64,000 nucleotides of DNA from an uncultured Bacteroidales bacterium. GTDB taxonomy: Bacteria > Bacteroidota > Bacteroidia > Bacteroidales > Tenuifilaceae. The position numbers were made by a program, and so were the translations under genes. Where the stretch lies: NCBI GenBank assembly GCA_937926785.1, contig CALBBQ010000014.1:1-64000 (forward strand). Reading direction: 5' to 3'. The notes beneath the pieces were generated by a model. The model was not told the DNA's origin and searched no databases. It saw only the letters and a list, made by a program, of their open reading frames with translations. This document shows, in pieces, positions 15,961 through 23,962 of the stretch (position 1 is the first letter of the stretch; each line of letters opens with the position of its first letter).

Positions 15961-18900
15961 ATGAGAGCGAAGAAATGGCTTTTAAACCTTTTGCTTGCAG
16001 GTTTAACCATAAATGCATACACGCAAAGTGGATGGGTGTGGCTTAAACAGTTCACACAGTCGCCCAATCCGAACCAGGCAAATGAACTCGATATCGTACA
16101 GGTTAAGTACACCAATGCAGGCAATGTTTATGTATTAGGATCATATAAATCCCGTTTTACAATTGATGGAAACACCTATGTTGGATTTCCGGATGCATCT
16201 TCCACTACCCTTGACATGTTCATTGCCAAGTTCAACTCCAATGGCAACATGCTATGGGTTCATACAATTGGTGGCAACAATGGCGATCAACCCGATGATA
16301 TTGTCGTTGATGCTTCGGAAAATTTATATGTGACAGGATTCTTTCAGGGAACCTGCAATTTTGGGTCAGGGAATAGTTTAACTTCAGCTGGAGGTAACGA
16401 CGGTTTCATAGCTAAGTATAACTCATCCGGGTTAATCCAATGGGTAAGAAAAGCAGCAAGTGGCATCGGCAATGAACGTATTTCGGCCATCACCCTGGGC
16501 AAGGATGGAAACCTATATGTTGCCGGCATGTCGCAAAGTGCATCGTTTACCATTGGCGATGGTACTAATGGCGATACTTATACCAATGCCGATGCTAACA
16601 GGGACCTATTCCTGGCAAGCTTTACCCCAGCTGGCGTTTACCGGTGGTCCAAACAAATTCCCGGCACTAACAACAATGCTCTCTTTAGAGCTATTGCAGT
16701 GGATGAAACTAATAGCTTATATGCCGGAGGATGTCTAGCAGGTACTCTTACAATCGATGGAACACCATACACATCAGTAGGTTCTGGGGATATTATCCTT
16801 CTTAAGGCAAATCCCGCAAACGGCTCAGCCATTTGGGTTCGTAAGGGGGGCAGCACTGCCGATGACCAGCTGAACAGTATTGCGGTTTACGATAACTTTA
16901 CCTACCTGATTGGTTACATTCAAGGAACCGGTACAATTGATAGTACGGCAACTCAGCAGTCGTCACAGTTTACCACCAAGGGAGTTAATGATATTTTCCT
17001 AGCCAAATATAACTTAGATGGCAGACTAATATGGAAAAAAACGCTGGGCTCAACAGCCGACGATGTTGGCTATGGCCTAAATGTGTACAACAACATTCTG
17101 GTAGCCGCCGGCTATTTCTCTAACACGATCGATTTTAACCTTAATTCTATTACCTCAGGGGGTGAAACTGATGCTGCCTTCTTTGTGTTCGATGTGGAAT
17201 CGAATGCCGTGCTGGCAAAGTCCGTTTCGGGAACACTGCAGGATCGTGGTCAGGGTATCGCCCTGGACAACGATTACAACGTTTACTTTGGCGGCTATTT
17301 CATGTCGCCAACGCTAACCGTTGGAACCAATACCCTTACCAATTCGGCATCAACATATAAAGACCTGTTTTTTGCTAAGTACCATAACGACTTTACCGCT
17401 GCCTTCACCTTCAAGAAAAATGTAAGCTGCAATGGAGGCTCCGATGGTGCATTAACCGTAACCCCATACTTTGGTCAACCGCCTTACACCTACACTTGGA
17501 AAAAGAATGGTTTGACCTATGCTGCAACCGATTCTTCTATTACTAACCTCGATGCCGGAACCTATCAGGTTACCGTAACCGATAATCTGGCTAGCCAGTC
17601 AACCGTTAGCTACACTGTTACACAACCTACGGCTTTAGGAATTAGCCACACCAAAACGGATGTTAGCTGTTATGGGAAAAAGGATGGCAGCATTAACATT
17701 ACTGTTTCCGGCGGTACAACACCCTATGCCTATTTCTGGACAACCAACGATGGCTGCGGGCATGTGATTAACAATGAAGACCAAGCTAACCTTGCGGCAG
17801 GAACCTACCAAGTTACCGTAACCGATGCCAACGGTTGTAGCATTGGCAACAACATTACCATAACCCAACCTTCAAAGATTCAGATTAGTGGAGTAGTAAC
17901 CAACATTACCGGGGCAGGAAGTAACGGTGCTGTAGATATTACGGTTTCCGGTGGGTCAGGTACATACTCAAGCTATTCCTGGTTGTTTGGAGGCTCTGAG
18001 GTTGCTACTACCGAAGATATTTCTGGCTTAAACAATGGTGGTGATTACAAAGTTATTGTTACCGATAATACGTCCTGTAGGGATTCCAACTCATTTACAG
18101 TGCTTGACGAGCGGGTATTTCACGCATGGATTTCAGCCCAGACCAACGTGAAGTGTAAAGGCGAAAGTACAGGTGAGGTAACCGTTTCTTATGCCCAAAA
18201 TGTAGGCACTGTTACCATACTATGGTCAAGTTCCGAAACCTCCTTTACCATAACCGGTAAACCTGCCGGAACTTATACCGCAACCCTCACCGATGACAAT
18301 GGCACTCCTGGCGATCCGGGTGATGACCAAACAGCAGTTGTTAATGTTGAAATCACCGAACCCGCTCTTATTCTTGATGGATCAATCACTGCCTACCCTA
18401 CCACCTGCTACGGTGGCAGCGATGGAATCCTGGATTTAACACCAAGCGGAGGCACCGGGCCTTACGTGTATTCATGGAATACATTCCCAGTAAGAACAAC
18501 TCAGGACCTGAACAACCTTTCAGCTGATACTTACCAGGTAACCATAACCGACCAGAACGGATGTGTTGCCATTAAGAGTGGTACTGTAACCCAGCCCGCC
18601 GATATAAACTTCGATTTCTTATCAATCCAGCCGACATGTTACGACACCTACACGGGTTCGCTCAGTGTCGATAATCTTACCGGTGGATCTGCGCCATACA
18701 GCTACCTTTGGTCCAACACCCTCACCACGCCAACCATTTCTAATATTAAACGTGGAAATTACTGGCTGAAAGTAACCGACAGCAAGGGCTGTTACCAAAC
18801 CAAGTCAACATATATCAGTCAACCAGCTGACATTTCCATTAATCATGTTGAGAATAAGCCTACTTGTCCCGAATCAAAGAATGGAAGTATTGGTCTAACA

Positions 18901-21438
18901 GTCAGCGGTGGCACACCGGGTTATACTTACTTCTGGACTGGCCCCGATATTGTTAACGCAACCGATAAGGATCAGGTTAACCTTGGCCCCGGCACATATA
19001 CGGTAACCGTAACCGACGCAAATCTCTGTACGAAAGATTACCAGGTAGTTCTTACCTCTGCTAACCCAACACCGACTGTTAGTTTGACGAGCAGTGACTC
19101 CGATAACTCCATATGTCAGGGCGATAACGTTATATTTACTGCCTCAGGTGGAGCTACTTACGAGTTTTTCCTCAATGGTCTATCGGTTCAAGGGCCGGGA
19201 TCTGCCTATGCATACAGCAACTCAACCCTTGTTAATGGCGATCAGGTATTTGCAGAGGTAACCTCTGCCGCAGGCTGCAAGGCAACAACCAACACCATTA
19301 CCACAACGGTTTTCACTTTACCTAACGTTACTGCTAACGCCAGCGCAAATCCGATTTGCGAGGGCGATGGGGTAACCCTTACCGGTGGAGGTGCTGTCAG
19401 CTACTCATGGGATAAAGGTGTAGCTGACGGGGTTGAATTTTTCCCAGCAAGTACCGATACCTATACCGTTATCGGAACCGATGCAAATGGTTGCCATAAC
19501 TCGGCTCAAATTACCGTAACTGTTAATCCGGTTCCGGTTGCCATTGTTTACACTTCTGATCCCCTTGAGTACTGTGCCAATCAAACCATCAATACGCATT
19601 TTACTGCTTCTCCTTCCGATGGTACATTCTACCAATGGCTTAAGGATGGACAGAATATTTCAGGAGCATACACAAATTCTTATACGGCTTCAGAAGCCGG
19701 ATTCTACTCATTCTATGTGATTAAGAATGGCTGTATTGGTATTAGCGATGAGGTAGAAATCGTGATACATCCACTTCCCACCGTTACCCTGACCGACTTC
19801 ACACCCCTTTGCGTAGATGCTGCGCCTATCACCCTCGATGGTGGCTCACCGGCAGGTGGTATCTACAGCGGTCCTGGGGTAACCGGAAACACTTTTGATC
19901 CGGCTGCCGCCGGGGTTGGCACCCACACCATCACCTACACCTACACCGATGGGAACGGATGTATGAACTCTGTAGCGAAGGACATCACCGTGAACCCGCT
20001 ACCCACCGTTACCCTGACCGATTTCACTCCCGTATGCGTTGATGCTTCGCCCATCACCCTCGATGGTGGCTCACCGGCGGGTGGCATCTACAGTGGCCCT
20101 GGGGTAACAGGAAACACGTTCGATCCGGCTGCCGCCGGGGTTGGCACCCACACCATCACCTACACCTTCACCGATGGGAACGGATGCGTGAGCTCCGCTG
20201 CCAAGGACATCACCGTGAACCAGCTACCCACCGTTACCCTGGCCGATTTCACTCCCGTATGCGTTGATGCTTCGCTCATCACTCTCGATGGTGGCTCACC
20301 GGCAGGTGGCATCTACAGCGGCCCTGGGGTAACCGGAAGCACTTTTGATCCGGCTGCCGCCGGCGTTGGCACCCACACCATCACCTACACCTTTACTGAT
20401 GGTAATGGTTGCATAGGTTCCGATACAAAAGATATTGTTGTAAAACCCCTGCCCACTTCGTTAATCACCACAACCGATCCTACCGTTTGGTGCCAGGGAA
20501 CGACTATCGATGTTACCCTTACGGCGGAAGTTGCAGACAGCTACCAGTGGTTATTGGAAGGAAATCCGATCAGTGGCGAAACCAACCAAACTTTGCATGT
20601 AACTCAAGCGGGAAATTACAGCGTATTAGCTACTATCAACGGATGTAGTGCGATTGGAAATGCTGTTTCTATAACTGTAATCAGCGTTCCCGCTGTATCC
20701 ATAGAAACTACTGACCCAGTAAGTTGGTGCGAAGGAGACCCGGTTAGCGTATTACTACTTGCAAATCCATCAGGAGGCTCTGCTTATCAATGGCGTAAAA
20801 ACGGAAGCGATATTGCTGGAGCAACAGAGCCGCAGTTTACTGCTACCGATGCTGGAGTTTACTCAGTTCTAGCAACTTTTGCTGGCGGTTGCCAGGCAAC
20901 TTCAAATGACTTTACCATAACCATGAACTCATTACCTGTTGTAGATTTACCTGACGATACCATAAGAATTGATACAACACAGCAATACACCCTTGATGCC
21001 GGAGCAGGTCATTCAGGCTATCTATGGAGTGATTCATCTACCGGCCAAACGTTGACTATAGATGGTGGCGTTCTGGGCGAAGGTGTATTTAAATTCTGGG
21101 TAAAGGTTATCAATGAGTGGGGTTGTTTTGCCAGCGATACAGCAATAGTTAAAGTAGGGCTTCCCGATAATATTCCTGACAACAAAATCCACTTAATTAG
21201 TTTGTTCCCGAATCCAACAACTGGGGAGTTTAACATTAAGATAGTTGGCTTTGCACCCGGAAAGTATAGATTGGAGGTTTATAATACAATTGGTAGCCTT
21301 ATCAGATATAAGGAAGTGGTTATAGAGTCGAATGAGGTAGTCGTGACCTACAGCATGGAGGGCTTACCTAAAGGTATGTACTATGTGAGGTTCGGTAAAG
21401 ATGAGGCACACCTAATCAGAAAGTTAATTCTGGAATAA
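15961..21438 (+). CDS. Giant T9SS-exported SprB-repeat / Ig-like surface protein
   Basis: This is an 1825-residue protein with signal peptide MRAKKWLLNLLLAGLTINAY. Residues 25-480 carry SBBP-type beta-propeller repeats (for example FIAKFNSNGNMLWVHTIGG). Residues about 485-1030 hold around seven SprB-like repeats (typical: CYGKKDGSINITVSGGTTPY and GTYQVTVTDANGC). Ig/PKD-like modules follow, including three nearly identical 75-residue repeats at 1272-1496. The C-terminal ~80 residues (LFPNPTTGEFNIK to LIRKLILE) form a type A type IX secretion sorting domain. It is likely displayed at the surface as an adhesin or filament-like protein. The receptor or ligand is unknown. Confidence 0.93.
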   Translation: MRAKKWLLNLLLAGLTINAYTQSGWVWLKQFTQSPNPNQANELDIVQVKYTNAGNVYVLGSYKSRFTIDGNTYVGFPDASSTTLDMFIAKFNSNGNMLWVHTIGGNNGDQPDDIVVDASENLYVTGFFQGTCNFGSGNSLTSAGGNDGFIAKYNSSGLIQWVRKAASGIGNERISAITLGKDGNLYVAGMSQSASFTIGDGTNGDTYTNADANRDLFLASFTPAGVYRWSKQIPGTNNNALFRAIAVDETNSLYAGGCLAGTLTIDGTPYTSVGSGDIILLKANPANGSAIWVRKGGSTADDQLNSIAVYDNFTYLIGYIQGTGTIDSTATQQSSQFTTKGVNDIFLAKYNLDGRLIWKKTLGSTADDVGYGLNVYNNILVAAGYFSNTIDFNLNSITSGGETDAAFFVFDVESNAVLAKSVSGTLQDRGQGIALDNDYNVYFGGYFMSPTLTVGTNTLTNSASTYKDLFFAKYHNDFTAAFTFKKNVSCNGGSDGALTVTPYFGQPPYTYTWKKNGLTYAATDSSITNLDAGTYQVTVTDNLASQSTVSYTVTQPTALGISHTKTDVSCYGKKDGSINITVSGGTTPYAYFWTTNDGCGHVINNEDQANLAAGTYQVTVTDANGCSIGNNITITQPSKIQISGVVTNITGAGSNGAVDITVSGGSGTYSSYSWLFGGSEVATTEDISGLNNGGDYKVIVTDNTSCRDSNSFTVLDERVFHAWISAQTNVKCKGESTGEVTVSYAQNVGTVTILWSSSETSFTITGKPAGTYTATLTDDNGTPGDPGDDQTAVVNVEITEPALILDGSITAYPTTCYGGSDGILDLTPSGGTGPYVYSWNTFPVRTTQDLNNLSADTYQVTITDQNGCVAIKSGTVTQPADINFDFLSIQPTCYDTYTGSLSVDNLTGGSAPYSYLWSNTLTTPTISNIKRGNYWLKVTDSKGCYQTKSTYISQPADISINHVENKPTCPESKNGSIGLTVSGGTPGYTYFWTGPDIVNATDKDQVNLGPGTYTVTVTDANLCTKDYQVVLTSANPTPTVSLTSSDSDNSICQGDNVIFTASGGATYEFFLNGLSVQGPGSAYAYSNSTLVNGDQVFAEVTSAAGCKATTNTITTTVFTLPNVTANASANPICEGDGVTLTGGGAVSYSWDKGVADGVEFFPASTDTYTVIGTDANGCHNSAQITVTVNPVPVAIVYTSDPLEYCANQTINTHFTASPSDGTFYQWLKDGQNISGAYTNSYTASEAGFYSFYVIKNGCIGISDEVEIVIHPLPTVTLTDFTPLCVDAAPITLDGGSPAGGIYSGPGVTGNTFDPAAAGVGTHTITYTYTDGNGCMNSVAKDITVNPLPTVTLTDFTPVCVDASPITLDGGSPAGGIYSGPGVTGNTFDPAAAGVGTHTITYTFTDGNGCVSSAAKDITVNQLPTVTLADFTPVCVDASLITLDGGSPAGGIYSGPGVTGSTFDPAAAGVGTHTITYTFTDGNGCIGSDTKDIVVKPLPTSLITTTDPTVWCQGTTIDVTLTAEVADSYQWLLEGNPISGETNQTLHVTQAGNYSVLATINGCSAIGNAVSITVISVPAVSIETTDPVSWCEGDPVSVLLLANPSGGSAYQWRKNGSDIAGATEPQFTATDAGVYSVLATFAGGCQATSNDFTITMNSLPVVDLPDDTIRIDTTQQYTLDAGAGHSGYLWSDSSTGQTLTIDGGVLGEGVFKFWVKVINEWGCFASDTAIVKVGLPDNIPDNKIHLISLFPNPTTGEFNIKIVGFAPGKYRLEVYNTIGSLIRYKEVVIESNEVVVTYSMEGLPKGMYYVRFGKDEAHLIRKLILE
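19774..20448 (+). repeat. Three tandem 225-bp coding repeats
   Basis: Units at 19774-19998, 19999-20223 and 20224-20448 are each exactly 225 bp (75 residues) and nearly identical in DNA. Each begins LPTVTL-DFTP-CVDA and contains DGGSPAGGIYSGPGVTG and GVGTHTITYTFTDGNGC. The low divergence compared with the other Ig-like modules of the same protein points to recent duplication or ongoing homogenisation. Confidence 0.95.
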
Positions 21439-21473
21439 ACCGAATAATACTGGTAAACCAACTAAAATATCAG

Positions 21474-21504
21474 AGGGCTACATCATGTAGCCCTTCTGTT
21501 TTTT
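21474..21504 (+). terminator. Terminator of the T9SS protein, overlapping the next gene's stop
   Basis: The stem AGGGCTACA-type arm at 21474-21482 pairs with TGTAGCCCT at 21486-21494 around a 3-nt loop, and a T-run follows at 21499-21504. The stop codon of the convergent glycosyltransferase gene (TGA on the minus strand, 21485-21483) falls in the loop. Confidence 0.85.
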
Positions 21505-22589
21505 ACCTGATTAATTATATTGTTGTACCTTGCAGATACTGAATCCCAGCTATAGAACAATTGAATTTTTTCGAGATTCAATTTTTTTACTCGCTTAACT
21601 TCATTATCCGGAAAACCCTCAAATTCTTTTAAACGGTTAAGCAGCGATACCGTATCATGGAAGTACAAAGCCTCAGAACCTAATACGGCCCTGTTAAATG
21701 GGTTGTCGTGAGCAATAATGTAGCAACCACAGGCCATTGCTTCCAGAAGCGAAGGGTTTGTGCCGCCTACCGAATGACCGTGAAGGTATGCCTTAGAGTA
21801 GTATCTTAGAGCGTTTAGTGTCGTTTGATCGTAAATTGCTCCTAAGAATTTTATGTAATGCAGTTTTGAATATTTACGGAATAGCTTTGCAGGATACCCC
21901 TTTTTTATATCGCCTACCACCAAACAATTCCTTTTGCTGTCCTGAAAAGTTCTTAATATTAAATCGATATTATTCTCTGGTGTTATTCTGGCAATCATCA
22001 GGTAGTAGTCATCGTCCGGGATAAGGTGTTTAACTTCGTTGATATTGGGTTTATGAACCAGAGAGTGTGCCCCATATGGAATGTAGTGCATTTCTCTACG
22101 ATACTTTTGGCTATAGTAATCCATTAGGGCTCTGTTATCGCATACTATGGCCGATGAGTAGTTAAATGCAAAACGCTCAGAGGTTTTGAGGTATAAGCTG
22201 GCTATAAAACCCCATTTTGTTCGCAGGTACTCCAATCCATCGGGGTTTGTGATAATCTTTTTTCTAACATCACTGCTAAACAGCAAAAGCAGAGGTGCAA
22301 ACGAATGGCCGCATTCTATAATGGCATCAACCCCATTGTGCTTGGCCCATCGCAGCGAGAGGTAATCGTAAACTATTGTTTTAAGATTTTCTGGAAGGAA
22401 CTCAGGAACGCCAATATCCACGGTGACTATTTCAGGATAAACCTCAAACTGGTTCGATAAATTTGAGGGTTTCGTAATGTAAACCGAATGGCCATGTTTA
22501 ACCAGCCCTTTAGAAATTTCCTCAGCAAATCGTTCAAAACCGCCATAGCGGTTAGGAATACCACGAGTTCCCAGAATTGCTATTCGCAT
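21483..22589 (-). CDS. Glycosyltransferase with DUF1972 N-terminus (GT4-like)
   Basis: This 368-residue GT-B glycosyltransferase starts with the DUF1972 signature MRIAILGTRGIPNRYGGFER. The C-terminal donor-binding half contains LMIARITPENNIDLILRTF and HSVGGTNPSLLEAMACGCYI with its conserved glutamate region. Relatives are often rhamnosyl- or other sugar transferases of surface polysaccharide synthesis; the sugar is unknown here. Its ATG overlaps the stop of the upstream histidine kinase by one base (TAATG at 22591-22587), indicating translational coupling. Confidence 0.9.
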   Translation of the reverse strand: MRIAILGTRGIPNRYGGFERFAEEISKGLVKHGHSVYITKPSNLSNQFEVYPEIVTVDIGVPEFLPENLKTIVYDYLSLRWAKHNGVDAIIECGHSFAPLLLLFSSDVRKKIITNPDGLEYLRTKWGFIASLYLKTSERFAFNYSSAIVCDNRALMDYYSQKYRREMHYIPYGAHSLVHKPNINEVKHLIPDDDYYLMIARITPENNIDLILRTFQDSKRNCLVVGDIKKGYPAKLFRKYSKLHYIKFLGAIYDQTTLNALRYYSKAYLHGHSVGGTNPSLLEAMACGCYIIAHDNPFNRAVLGSEALYFHDTVSLLNRLKEFEGFPDNEVKRVKKLNLEKIQLFYSWDSVSARYNNIINQVKNRRAT

Positions 22590-23809
22590 TAGGACCTTTT
22601 ATCGAATCGGGGGATGGTAAAATGGAAAGTGGAGCCAACACCCACCTGGCTGGTAACTGAAATGCTGCCTCCGTTTTTCTCCACAAATTCACGGCAGAGA
22701 ATTAGTCCAAGACCGGTCCCGCTTTCCTCGTTCGTTCCCAATGTAGTGGGGTTTGAATCTATTCTGAAAAGTTTTTCTATCACCTCAGGGGGAATTCCTA
22801 CACCCGTATCGCTTATGCTTACCCTGTAATTTTCACCTTCAGCATTTACCCTGACCGTAATCTTCCCGTTTTCACCAGTAAACTTAATGGCATTGCTGAT
22901 AAGGTTCCGGATAACCGTTGTAATCATGTTTACATCGTAAAAGGCGAAGCAATCGGTTGGATTCTCCCAAAACAGAGCAATGCCCTTTTGTTGAGCTGAG
23001 CCCCTCATCAGGTCGATGGTTTCATTTATGGCATCGGCAAGGTTTGCGTTTTGGGGCTTTGGTGTCAACCTACCGGTTTGCAGCATCGACCACTGTAGCA
23101 GGTTCTCAAGCAGGTTGAAGGTTTTATTTGAGTACTTATAGATTTGTTCAATGAAAAGATGAATGTTTTCGGGGTCAAAGTTGGAGAACTCCTTTGCCAG
23201 CAGTTCAGAAAGAGAGAGGACCGTGCTGAACGGATTTTTAAGATCGTGGGCAATAATTGCAAAGAACTTATCCTTCATCTGGTTAAGCTGTTCCAATTCT
23301 TTGCGTTGCACCTCGAGTTCCTCTTTCTGTCGTTTTATTTCAATATTTTTTGCAGTCAACTCCGATTCCAAAACATTATAGTCCCTGAGCCTCCATACCA
23401 ATCCGAGCAGGAGCGCCCGCGAAAGACTTGGAATCTTGTATAGAAATTCGTAAAACTGTTTTTGATTAAGCCTAAGAAGCTGGGTATCTTCCAAAGCAGT
23501 AACTGATGTGGAGCGTGCAGTTGAATCAAGCAACGAATACTCACCAAAATACTGATTAGGTCCAAAGATGGCAAAGGTGTGGGTTTCAACATGTGCTTTT
23601 ACCTTTCCCGCAACCACAATGTACAATGAGTAATCCTTATCTCCCTTATTGAATAAAACCTCCTCTTTTCTTAAGTTGTGGGTTTCCAAAACCCTCGCAA
23701 TTCGGATCAGAGTATGGTCATCAACCTCTTTGAAAAGCAAAATTGACCTCAGAATATTTTTTCTAGCCTCAATTTCGTGTTTATCGTTTTTTTTAAACCA
23801 GCGCCACAT
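22589..23809 (-). CDS. Cytoplasmic histidine kinase with cyclic-nucleotide-binding domain
   Basis: This is a 406-residue soluble sensor kinase with no membrane segment. Residues 20-140 form a Crp-type cNMP-binding domain (VLFNKGDKDYSLYIVVAGKV, FGEYSLLDSTARSTSV). A coiled coil follows at about 150-178. The HisKA box FFAIIAHDLKNPFSTVL has phospho-acceptor His188. The HATPase domain has NLISNAIKFTGENG, DTGVGIPPEV and SGTGLGLILCREFVEKNGG. It is coupled to a glycosyltransferase through TAATG. No cognate response regulator is adjacent. Cyclic-nucleotide binding is predicted by fold only. Confidence 0.92.
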   Translation of the reverse strand: MWRWFKKNDKHEIEARKNILRSILLFKEVDDHTLIRIARVLETHNLRKEEVLFNKGDKDYSLYIVVAGKVKAHVETHTFAIFGPNQYFGEYSLLDSTARSTSVTALEDTQLLRLNQKQFYEFLYKIPSLSRALLLGLVWRLRDYNVLESELTAKNIEIKRQKEELEVQRKELEQLNQMKDKFFAIIAHDLKNPFSTVLSLSELLAKEFSNFDPENIHLFIEQIYKYSNKTFNLLENLLQWSMLQTGRLTPKPQNANLADAINETIDLMRGSAQQKGIALFWENPTDCFAFYDVNMITTVIRNLISNAIKFTGENGKITVRVNAEGENYRVSISDTGVGIPPEVIEKLFRIDSNPTTLGTNEESGTGLGLILCREFVEKNGGSISVTSQVGVGSTFHFTIPRFDKRS

Positions 23810-23962
23810 ATTTTCAACAGAAAATTTTCATTGGTGGTATTAGAGGTTTATGATAAGTATAAAATTACAGGGCTAATATAGGTAAATATATGCATAAAAC
23901 GGCTACTAACAAATCAATTTTTTGTAATATTGTGATAACATAAAAGCTAAATATTTATTGTT

